DNA of 15,899 bases, taken from Salinivirga sp964413185 (GTDB lineage: Bacteria > Bacteroidota > Bacteroidia > Bacteroidales > Salinivirgaceae). Both the position numbers and the translations under genes were made by a program. The DNA lies in assembly GCA_964413185.1 (NCBI GenBank), contig CAYPSX010000075.1, forward strand, positions 1 to 15,899. Reading direction: 5' to 3'. This document shows, in pieces, positions 7,285 through 12,735 of this stretch (positions are counted from its first letter, which is position 1; each line of letters opens with the position of its first letter). Under the pieces are notes generated by a model. It did not search any database, had not been told where the DNA came from, and saw only the letters and a list, made by a program, of their open reading frames with translations.

Positions 7285-8163
7285 ATGATACAAAAAACAT
7301 TAATTAGTATAGTGGGCATCGCCTTTGTTTTTGTAGTGGGATCATGCGATTACAGCTCTGTAAACGAGGAAGATCAGCGTACCATTAAAATGGTTTATAC
7401 CGATTGGTCAGAAAGTGTGGCTATTAACCACCTGGCAACAGTTCTGCTCGAGAAAAAACTCGATTATAAAGTTATTACGAAACTTACCGATGTGGAATCA
7501 GCTTATGCTGAAGTAGGCAATGCAAGCTACGATGTTTTTTGCGATGCCTGGTTACCCGTTACACAAAAAAAGTATTACGATAAACATGCCGAAAACATTG
7601 AAAAGCTTAGCATTATTTATCCCGAAGCCCGAACAGGATTTGTTGTGCCCGATTACAGCCCGTTAAAAACTATAAGCGATCTGCAAGATTATACGAACCC
7701 CATCATTGGAATTGATTCAGGGGCAGGTGTAATGCATAAGGCCCGGGCAATTATCGAAAAAAGTAAGTTCACTGCCCCTTTAAAAAATTTCACAGAACAA
7801 ATAATGGTTCAGAAACTCGAAGAAGCCATAAAGCGCCGCGAAAATATAGTAGTAACCGGCTGGGAGCCACACTGGATTTTTGCCCGTTACGATGTGCGTT
7901 TTCTTGAGGATCCGGACGGGTTGTTTGGCGAAAGAGAAAAGATTTATGCATTGAGCCACAAAGGCTTGAAAGAAAAACATCCTCATGCAGTACGTTTTTT
8001 CGAACGTATGCAACTGTCTGAAAAGCAGCTTAATTCGCTAGTGTACGAAGTTCGTATGGCCGAAGACCCCATTGAAGGAGCAAAAAAATGGATCAAACTG
8101 AACGAATATGTCGTTAACCAATGGGTGAAAGATTTGGGGCCGGTGCGCAAAAAAATAATGTAA
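7285..8163 (+). CDS. OpuAC/ProX-like glycine betaine-binding lipoprotein, no ABC partner genes
   Basis: A 292-residue exported lipoprotein of the type II solute-binding family that binds glycine betaine and proline betaine. A short signal peptide (K4, hydrophobic 6-18) ends in the lipobox V18-G-S-C21. The mature part begins with the OpuAC-type stretch K-M-V-Y-T-D-W41-S-E-S. It contains S81-Y-D-V-F-C-D-A-W89-L-P, G142-I-D-S-G-A-G and T191-G-W193-E-P-H-W197, so tryptophans able to form a cation-pi cage for a quaternary amine are present. It follows the stress protein by 12 bases. In standard systems this protein delivers ligand to an OpuAA/OpuAB-type ABC transporter, but no ATPase or permease gene is here; instead its neighbour is a BCCT carrier. 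Residues after the lipid-bearing Cys are acidic (D22, E28, E29, D30), so outer-membrane or surface location is possible but not shown. It could also serve a distant ABC system or act as a sensor. Confidence 0.88.
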   Translation: MIQKTLISIVGIAFVFVVGSCDYSSVNEEDQRTIKMVYTDWSESVAINHLATVLLEKKLDYKVITKLTDVESAYAEVGNASYDVFCDAWLPVTQKKYYDKHAENIEKLSIIYPEARTGFVVPDYSPLKTISDLQDYTNPIIGIDSGAGVMHKARAIIEKSKFTAPLKNFTEQIMVQKLEEAIKRRENIVVTGWEPHWIFARYDVRFLEDPDGLFGEREKIYALSHKGLKEKHPHAVRFFERMQLSEKQLNSLVYEVRMAEDPIEGAKKWIKLNEYVVNQWVKDLGPVRKKIM

Positions 8164-8198
8164 GAAAATTGAAAACGCGTCTGTAGATACGCACCGCC

Positions 8199-8228
8199 TG
8201 TAGAGACGCACGACCGTGCGTCTCTACA
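8199..8228. repeat. REP-like perfect palindrome with a degenerate adjacent copy
   Basis: The arms TGTAGAGACGCACG (8199-8212) and CGTGCGTCTCTACA (8215-8228) are perfectly complementary around AC. Just upstream, 8182-8195 (TGTAGATACGCACC) repeats the left arm with two changes, giving a tandem half-copy 17 bases before. I recall this GTAGAGACGCAC palindrome as a frequent intergenic element in Bacteroidota genomes, but copy number here cannot be checked. It lies 36 bases after the binding-protein stop and could also act as a transcription or mRNA-end hairpin. Confidence 0.75.
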
Positions 8229-8270
8229 ATTCCGTTTCCTATCAACGTTTCATTGCCATTGTCCGGGGCG

Positions 8271-8410
8271 TTTCCAAATAATAGCAATTTCGATTATTTG
8301 AAACAGCATCGGATTTTCCGATAACAAGGAATTACAACCCCTTGTAGATGTGTAGTTTGAGCGGCATAAACCCAAAATCAGCGACAAGCATTCCGTGTAA
8401 AATTTATGCC
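8271..8410. repeat. Cluster of inverted repeats, possible mobile-element remnant or structured RNA
   Basis: Four hairpins follow each other: 8271-8282 with 8293-8303 (TTTC-CAAATAAT / ATTATTTGAAA, one bulged base); 8308-8313 with 8317-8322 (ATCGGA / TCCGAT, 3-base loop); 8324-8329 with 8340-8345 (ACAAGG / CCTTGT); and 8363-8370 with 8403-8410 (GGCATAAA / TTTATGCC), the last extendable by GTTT (8355-8358) / AAAC (8411-8414) across a 4-base bulge. Such a chain is unlike a simple terminator. It resembles ends of REP-associated or IS200-like elements, but no transposase gene remains, so the origin is inference. Confidence 0.5.
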
Positions 8411-8413
8411 AAA

Positions 8414-8442
8414 CCTTCACTTGTCTATTTTTATAGTGAGGG
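8414..8442. terminator. Possible terminator hairpin downstream of hisIE
   Basis: CCTTCACT (8414-8421) can pair with AGTGAGGG (8435-8442), eight pairs including one G-T, around an A/T-rich 13-base loop. It lies 28 bases after the hisIE stop on the minus strand. No strong T run follows in either direction, so intrinsic termination is uncertain. Confidence 0.35.
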
Positions 8443-8469
8443 CTTCGCTATGTGAAACAATTACTATCG

Positions 8470-9081
8470 TTACGGTTTTTGCCTATTCCTTTCAATTAAC
8501 ACCTGCTCTACATCGCTTATGCTCAAATTACGAGCACTAAGCAAAACAATCAGGTGATATATAAGATCGGCTGACTCGTTGAGCAGTTTTTCATCGTTCG
8601 CGTTTTTTGCTTCGATAACGGTTTCTACGGCCTCCTCGCCTACTTTTTGGGCGATTTTGTCAATGCCTTTGTTGAAAAGTATGGTGGTGTAAGAGTTTTC
8701 GGGCATTTCGATTCTGCGCCGGTCAATGAGGTTTTGCAATTGCGGCAAAAATGCCAAAATGTTGTTTTTAGGTGTGCCAAAACAACTGTAATTGCCGGTG
8801 TGGCAAGTTGCACCTTTGGGATTAGCCAGGATGAGCAACGTATCGTTATCGCAATCAACTTTAATTTCCGCCACATTCAAATAATTACCACTTGTTTCAC
8901 CTTTTGTCCACAATTTTTGACGGCTGCGACTGAAAAATGTTACCAAGCCACTTTCCCGGGTTTTTTGCAATGCCCCGGCGTTCATGTAACCGAGCATGAG
9001 CACTTGTTTTGTTTCATTATCTTGCACAATGGCCGGGACCAGACCGTTTTGTTTGTCGAAATCTATGTTTATATCGTTCAT
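8470..9081 (-). CDS. hisIE: Bifunctional phosphoribosyl-AMP cyclohydrolase / phosphoribosyl-ATP pyrophosphatase
   Basis: A 203-residue fused enzyme for steps 2 and 3 of histidine synthesis: hydrolysis of PR-ATP to PR-AMP (HisE part), then ring opening to ProFAR (HisI part). The HisI domain (about 1-115) has the metal-binding D77-C-D-N-D81 cluster and the zinc cysteines C93-H-T-G-N-Y-S-C100. The HisE domain (about 117-203) has K-V-G-E149-E-A-V-E-T-V-I-E-A-K and E169-S-A-D-L-I-Y-H, the acidic Mg-pyrophosphate site. Length matches the E. coli fusion (203). It is the last gene of the his operon, separated from hisF by 162 bases holding repeats and a possible short reading frame. All known catalytic residues appear present. 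Confidence 0.97.
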   Translation of the reverse strand: MNDINIDFDKQNGLVPAIVQDNETKQVLMLGYMNAGALQKTRESGLVTFFSRSRQKLWTKGETSGNYLNVAEIKVDCDNDTLLILANPKGATCHTGNYSCFGTPKNNILAFLPQLQNLIDRRRIEMPENSYTTILFNKGIDKIAQKVGEEAVETVIEAKNANDEKLLNESADLIYHLIVLLSARNLSISDVEQVLIERNRQKP

Positions 9082-9095
9082 CGTGTTTAGTTTTT

Positions 9096-9218
9096 TTAGA
9101 TTTTTAAATAGTCTTCGAAAGCTTCCGATTTCATCAGAACAGATTTTGTCTTTGACGCTTTCTTATCAAAGTATAGAATATAGGTAGTTATCTTATTGGC
9201 ACTAATTAACTCAATCAC
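9096..9218 (-). CDS. Possible 40-residue small protein or gene remnant between hisF and hisIE
   Basis: A minus-strand reading frame of 40 codons plus TAA fills most of the hisF-hisIE gap. It begins at a GTG inside the tandem repeat and is directly preceded by an in-frame TGA. From residue 8 the peptide reads like ordinary protein (N-K-I-T-T-Y-I-L-Y-F-D-K-K, later K-S-E-A-F-E-D-Y-L-K-I), rich in Lys and Glu with codons like those of neighbouring genes. I do not recognise it. It could be a real small protein, the tail of a decayed gene whose start was lost to the repeat, or chance. It ends 14 bases before hisIE begins, at normal operon spacing. Confidence 0.25.
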   Translation of the reverse strand: MIELISANKITTYILYFDKKASKTKSVLMKSEAFEDYLKI

Positions 9219-9249
9219 TCAATCAACTCAATCACTCAATCACTCAATT
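9208..9249. repeat. Short tandem repeat, unit (A)ACTCAATC, overlapping the hisF stop codon
   Basis: Five head-to-tail units alternate between 9 and 8 bases (AACTCAATC, ACTCAATC, AACTCAATC, ACTCAATC, then a partial ACTCAAT). The last unit supplies the hisF TGA stop (9244-9246, minus strand). Because the array lies at the very end of hisF, copy changes would alter the spacer rather than the HisF protein unless they reach the stop. Confidence 0.85.
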
Positions 9250-9999
9250 ACGAATAGCTATTCCTTCGTTGGTTAAATATTTTTTTAGTTCACTAATTTG
9301 GATTTTCCCATAGTGAAAAACACTGGCTGCCAATGCAGCATCAGCTTTTCCGAGTTTAAATGCATTAATGAAATGCTGTTTTTTGCCTGCGCCGCCACTG
9401 GCAATTACCGACACGCTTAATTGCTCAGAAAGTTTTTTCAGCGCCTCATTGGCAAACCCGTTCGTGGTTCCGTCGTGATTCATGGAGGTGAAAAGGATTT
9501 CGCCGGCACCTCTTTCTACGCCTTCTTGCGCCCAGGCAAAAAGTTTTTTTCCCGATGATTTTGTGCCACCGCTGGTGTATACTTCCCAATTGCCGTTGGT
9601 TTCCAATGCATCAATCGCGAGCACAACACATTGGTTGCCAAAGGCTGATGCTATTTGGTTGATGAGTTCGGGATTATTGACTGCAGCAGAATTTATTGAA
9701 ACTTTATCGGCTCCGGCTTTGAGCAAAATAGCTGCATCTTCGGCGGTTTTTATCCCGCCACCTACGGTAAACGGAATGTTTATTTCTTTTGCCACGCGCC
9801 GAACCAGATCAGGAAAAGCATTACGTTCTTCCTGTGTGGCAGTTATATCGAGGTATACCAGTTCATCGGCTCCGGAAGCACTGTAGAGTTTTCCCAGTTC
9901 TACCGGATCGCCCACATCGCGAATTTCTTTAAAGTTGATGCCTTTTACGGTTCGTCCGTTGCGAATATCGAGGCAGGGTATGATTCTTTTTGTTAGCAT
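9244..9999 (-). CDS. hisF: Imidazole glycerol phosphate synthase, cyclase subunit
   Basis: A 251-residue (beta-alpha)8 barrel that, with HisH, converts PRFAR and ammonia into imidazole glycerol phosphate and AICAR (step 5). Catalytic Asp11 in P-C-L-D-I-R-N-G and Asp130 in A-I-D-A-L-E match the classic D11 and D130. Phosphate-binding loops are V79-G-G-G-I-K and A-S-G-G-A-G (about 211-216), the two half-barrel repeats. The segment T-S-M-N-H-D-G-T-T-N-G-F (about 181-192) corresponds to the usual T-S-M-D-x-D-G-T-K-x-G-Y. Length is as usual. The gene is preceded by hisA after an unusual 150-base gap and followed by hisIE after 162 bases; its stop codon lies in a tandem repeat. Confidence 0.97.
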   Translation of the reverse strand: MLTKRIIPCLDIRNGRTVKGINFKEIRDVGDPVELGKLYSASGADELVYLDITATQEERNAFPDLVRRVAKEINIPFTVGGGIKTAEDAAILLKAGADKVSINSAAVNNPELINQIASAFGNQCVVLAIDALETNGNWEVYTSGGTKSSGKKLFAWAQEGVERGAGEILFTSMNHDGTTNGFANEALKKLSEQLSVSVIASGGAGKKQHFINAFKLGKADAALAASVFHYGKIQISELKKYLTNEGIAIRN

Positions 10000-10107
10000 A
10001 GTAATTTGGTTGATTAAGTTATGGAGTTAATTCGTGTGTGTCGAAGCGTGAGGGGTTTAATTGATATTTTACCAGTTTATAGGCCTAAGCTCTTTTTTCA
10101 CCGAACT

Positions 10108-10147
10108 CACACCGCGACTTTGCGTTACTGAACACACCGCGACTTTG
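10108..10147. repeat. Two 15-base direct repeats with 25-base period in the hisA-hisF gap
   Basis: CACACCGCGACTTTG occurs at 10108-10122 and again at 10133-10147, separated by 10 bases; the second copy ends two bases before the hisA stop codon. Its G+C is higher than the surrounding spacer (10000-10107), where I see no gene. The CGACTTTGCG style resembles dispersed CTTTGCG-type intergenic repeats that I recall from Bacteroidota; this is from memory. Confidence 0.75.
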
Positions 10148-10149
10148 TT

Positions 10150-10860
10150 CTAGAAAAATTGATGTCGCAGCTCCGGGTTTTCGTACAGTGCTTTTCCCAC
10201 AATGGCTTTTCCCACTCCTGTCTTTTCAAGCGCCTCCAAATCTTGCAAGGAACTTACACCACCGCTGGCAATAATATTTATCCCAGGGAATTTTTGAATT
10301 AGCGACTGATAAAGTGATGTGTCGGGGCCGTTCATCATTCCATCTTTTTCTATGGGTGTAACCACCACATTTTTAAGCTGAAAAGGTAAAAACTCCGTAA
10401 TAAATTTCTCAAGTGGCGTTTCGGTTGTTTTTTGCCATCCGTTAATAGCTACATTACCGTTACGCGTATCGGCAGAAAGCCAAATTTGCTGACTTCCGAA
10501 CTTTTTGAGCCAGATTTTGAATTTCTCCGGTGATTTAAATGCTTCACTACCAATATTTACTGCCCTAACCCCGGATTTTAACAGCTTTTCAATTTGTTTT
10601 TCCGTTTTTATACCGCCACCCACATCAATTTTAAGTTTTGTTTGCTGTGCAATTTCTGTAATGATGGGCGTGTTGGTGAGTTTTCCGGTTTTGGCCGCAT
10701 CCAAATCTACAATGTGTAAACGCTGTGCTCCGTTATGCTCAAATTGTTTGGCTGCCTCAAGCGGATTTTTACTGTAAATGGTTTTTTGGTCGAAGTCGCC
10801 CATTTTAAGACGAACACATTCACCATTTATCAAATCTATTGCTGGTATAATTTCAATCAT
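10150..10860 (-). CDS. hisA: ProFAR isomerase (1-(5-phosphoribosyl)-5-[(5-phosphoribosylamino)methylideneamino]imidazole-4-carboxamide isomerase)
   Basis: A 236-residue (beta-alpha)8 barrel for the Amadori-type isomerisation of ProFAR to PRFAR (step 4). The start is placed at the ATG of M-I-E-I-I-P-A-I-D-L at 10860; the frame is open upstream into hisH but has no plausible HisA sequence there. Catalytic Asp9 (P-A-I-D-L) and Asp131 (S-A-D-T-R-N-G) are present, with phosphate loops D79-V-G-G-G-I-K and A-S-G-G-V-S (198-203). Between them P-I-E-K-D-G (169-174) stands where the family often has D-I-x-x-D-G. The start codon overlaps the hisH stop by 4 bases (ATGA), so translation is likely coupled. 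The stop is TAG, then a 150-base spacer before hisF. Confidence 0.96.
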   Translation of the reverse strand: MIEIIPAIDLINGECVRLKMGDFDQKTIYSKNPLEAAKQFEHNGAQRLHIVDLDAAKTGKLTNTPIITEIAQQTKLKIDVGGGIKTEKQIEKLLKSGVRAVNIGSEAFKSPEKFKIWLKKFGSQQIWLSADTRNGNVAINGWQKTTETPLEKFITEFLPFQLKNVVVTPIEKDGMMNGPDTSLYQSLIQKFPGINIIASGGVSSLQDLEALEKTGVGKAIVGKALYENPELRHQFF

Positions 10861-11441
10861 AATTGTAAAAATTGGTTTAAAAATTCGGCTCCTGCATCGC
10901 CACTTTTCTCTGGGTGGAATTGTACGCCGTAAAAATTTTTGTTTTGCATAGCTGCTGAAAAAGTATCGCCATAAGTGCATTTGAGTGTTGTGTTTTGACT
11001 GTCAGGCACATAAAAACTATGCACAAAATACATGAACCGGTCATCCAACACCTTAAAAATACCATCTCTCACCGCATCAATCTTATTCCATCCCATGTGG
11101 GGAATTTTTATTCCCGGGCGCGATGCAAACTTTTTCACTTTTTGCGGAAAAATGGATAGACCTTCGGTATTGCCCTCTTCCGAGCTGGCGCACATCAATT
11201 GCATGCCCAGGCATATTCCCAAAACGGGTTGTTGGAGTTGGGAAATGGTTTGTGCAAGATGAGAAGCACGTAAATATTTCATTGTAGAACCAGCTTCGCC
11301 CACGCCGGGAAATATTACTTTGTCGGCGTTTTCAATTTCGGCTTTGTCGTCGGTAATTGCTGCTTTTTCGCCAAGTCGTTGCAAGGCAAAATCCACAGAT
11401 TGAATGTTTCCGGCATTGTATTTTATAATGATTACTTTCAT
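10857..11441 (-). CDS. hisH: Imidazole glycerol phosphate synthase, glutamine amidotransferase subunit
   Basis: A 194-residue class I glutamine amidotransferase that releases ammonia from glutamine and passes it to HisF. The triad is visible: nucleophile Cys77 in G-I-C-L-G-M-Q, His176 and Glu178 in V-Q-F-H-P-E-K-S. The oxyanion region P45-G-V-G (usual P-G-V-G) and the N-terminal I-I-I-K-Y-N-A-G-N stretch fit HisH. The start is the ATG at 11441 (M-K-V-I-I-I-K), the normal N-terminus; the frame extends a further 16 codons to 11489, but that part lies in the spacer and is not HisH-like. The gene overlaps hisA by 4 bases downstream, and a 180-base spacer with competing hairpins separates it from hisB upstream. 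Confidence 0.97.
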   Translation of the reverse strand: MKVIIIKYNAGNIQSVDFALQRLGEKAAITDDKAEIENADKVIFPGVGEAGSTMKYLRASHLAQTISQLQQPVLGICLGMQLMCASSEEGNTEGLSIFPQKVKKFASRPGIKIPHMGWNKIDAVRDGIFKVLDDRFMYFVHSFYVPDSQNTTLKCTYGDTFSAAMQNKNFYGVQFHPEKSGDAGAEFLNQFLQL

Positions 11442-11495
11442 TGTTTCAATTTTTATGGTTATCCGTTTTTGTACTTTGTCTACAATCAATTTTCA

Positions 11496-11583
11496 GAAAA
11501 TCAATTGTTTTACCCCAGACCCTAAAGGGAGCAATTGATTTTCTTCACTCCCTTCAGGGCAAGGGGCAAATGAAGAAAATCAA
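11496..11583. repeat. Three-arm inverted repeat able to form mutually exclusive hairpins, hisB-hisH gap
   Basis: Arm A, GAAAATCAATTG (11496-11507), is perfectly complementary to CAATTGATTTTC (11532-11543). The overlapping middle arm TTGATTTTCTTCA (11535-11547) is perfectly complementary to TGAAGAAAATCAA (11571-11583). The middle arm can therefore pair left (12 bp) or right (13 bp), not both. The two loops are also inverted copies of each other: CCCTAAAGGGAG (11520-11531) and CTCCCTTCAGGG (11548-11559) differ by one base, with CCCC/GGGG blocks further out. This is either two inverted copies of a dispersed intergenic repeat or an RNA switch inside the his mRNA upstream of hisH. Confidence 0.8.
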
Positions 11584-11621
11584 GCTGCTAACTTAGGTGC
11601 AAAAAAGGATTATCATTTTAA

Positions 11622-12725
11622 TTAAATTTTTCCTTTAGTTGATGGTAATATTTGATCTTTATTGATGATGATGGCCGTTTTTATAGCCCTCGCCAGTGCT
11701 TTGAACACTGCTTCCATGATGTGGTGATCGTTTTCGCCTGTGGCTTCAATGTGTAAAGTGCAACCCGCTTTTTGCGCAAACGACCTGAAAAAGTGCTCAA
11801 AAAGTGTGGAATCGATACCGCCCAACGAGTCGCGAATGAGTTTTACGTTCCATTTGAGGTATGGTCTTCCGCCAAAATCGATTAGCACATTGGCCGCTGC
11901 TTCGTCCATTGGCAATGAAAAGCCGTAGCGGTTGAGTCCCCTTTTGTTGCTCATTGCTTTTGCAAAAGCTTCGCCCAACGCCAGTCCTACATCTTCGATG
12001 GTGTGGTGTTCATCAACCTCAAGATCGCCTTTGCAATTAACATTCAGACTTATTTGGCTGTGCGTACCAATCTGGGCCAGCATGTGATCGAAAAAGCCGA
12101 TTCCTGTATTGATTTCAGGATCTGCAAATCGATCAAGATTAAGGTTGATGGCGATTTGCGTTTCGTTGGTTTTTGATTCAATGGTAACACTGCGATTAGG
12201 CGTAGTCAGGAAGGATTCGATTTCGTTCCAATTTGTGGTTTGCAATGCCAAACTGCTGTAGCTTTCCCTTATAATTCTATCGCCTAAAAAAATGGACTGT
12301 GCCCCGATGTTTTCTGCCAGCTCAACATCGGTGAGCCGGTCGCCAATAACAAACGATTCGGCCAAATTGTATTGGCCGTTAAAGTAGCTTTTCAACATGC
12401 CTGTACCGGGTTTGCGGTTTGGGCTGTTGTCTTTGGGTAACGAAGGGTCGATGTGAATGGCGTCGAAAACAATGCCTTCGTCGGCTAAAATTTGAACCAT
12501 CAGTTTTTGCAGCGGTTCAAAATTTTCGTGCGGGAAAGCTCCGGTGCCCAGTCCATCCTGATTGGTAACCAGTACCAACCGAAAATCGGTTTTGGCAACA
12601 ATATTTTTTAGTGCGCAAATCACTCCCGGCACAAACCGGAATTTCGAAAGACTGTCGATCTGAAAATCCGTTGCCGGTTCTTCGAGAATGGTTCCGTCGC
12701 GGTCTATGAAGAGTATTTTTTTCAT
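11622..12725 (-). CDS. hisB: Bifunctional histidinol-phosphatase / imidazoleglycerol-phosphate dehydratase
   Basis: A 367-residue fusion for steps 6 and 8. The N-terminal HAD-type phosphatase (about 1-165) begins K-K-I-L-F-I-D8-R-D10-G-T with the nucleophile and acid Asp pair, then V53-T-N-Q-D, R104-K-P-G-T-G and I127-G-D-R-L-T-D. The C-terminal dehydratase (about 175-367) has the paired metal-binding motifs D238-E-H-H-T-I-E-D and H334-H-I-M-E, plus D283-F-G-G-R-P-Y. The start is the ATG at 12725, whose product begins exactly at the HAD motif; the frame is open further upstream into hisC. All four zinc-binding residues known from E. coli HisB (Cys92, His94, Cys101, Cys103 region) are replaced: the segment reads I-D-P-S-L-P-K-D-N-S-P-N-R-K-P. 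It lies 10 bases after hisC and 180 bases before hisH. Confidence 0.96.
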   Translation of the reverse strand: MKKILFIDRDGTILEEPATDFQIDSLSKFRFVPGVICALKNIVAKTDFRLVLVTNQDGLGTGAFPHENFEPLQKLMVQILADEGIVFDAIHIDPSLPKDNSPNRKPGTGMLKSYFNGQYNLAESFVIGDRLTDVELAENIGAQSIFLGDRIIRESYSSLALQTTNWNEIESFLTTPNRSVTIESKTNETQIAINLNLDRFADPEINTGIGFFDHMLAQIGTHSQISLNVNCKGDLEVDEHHTIEDVGLALGEAFAKAMSNKRGLNRYGFSLPMDEAAANVLIDFGGRPYLKWNVKLIRDSLGGIDSTLFEHFFRSFAQKAGCTLHIEATGENDHHIMEAVFKALARAIKTAIIINKDQILPSTKGKI

Positions 12726-12735
12726 ATTTTTTGCT

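Larger units (their letters stand above)
8164..8469. other. 306-base gene-free region between convergent operons
   Basis: The betaine operon and the histidine operon end towards each other here. I see no credible coding region. The space is filled by a perfect palindrome with a degraded neighbour copy, at least four further inverted repeats, and a possible terminator hairpin, each listed separately. The density of palindromes suggests mobile-element remnants or dispersed repeats, with termination as a side effect. Confidence 0.7.

Noticed and set aside
8647..9090. 147-codon open frame antisense to hisIE
   Set aside because: Opposite a conserved enzyme gene; the peptide has no recognisable motif and reflects the codon structure of hisIE.
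9208..9249. Possible CRISPR array
   Set aside because: Units are 8-9 bases with no spacers and no cas genes are nearby.
10108..10147. Possible CRISPR or operator pair
   Set aside because: Only two copies, 10-base interval, no cas genes, and the position at the end of hisA does not suggest an operator.
10861..10980. N-terminal extension of hisA into hisH
   Set aside because: HisA proteins start at the first beta strand (I-E-I-I-P-A-I-D); the extension is hisH read in another frame.
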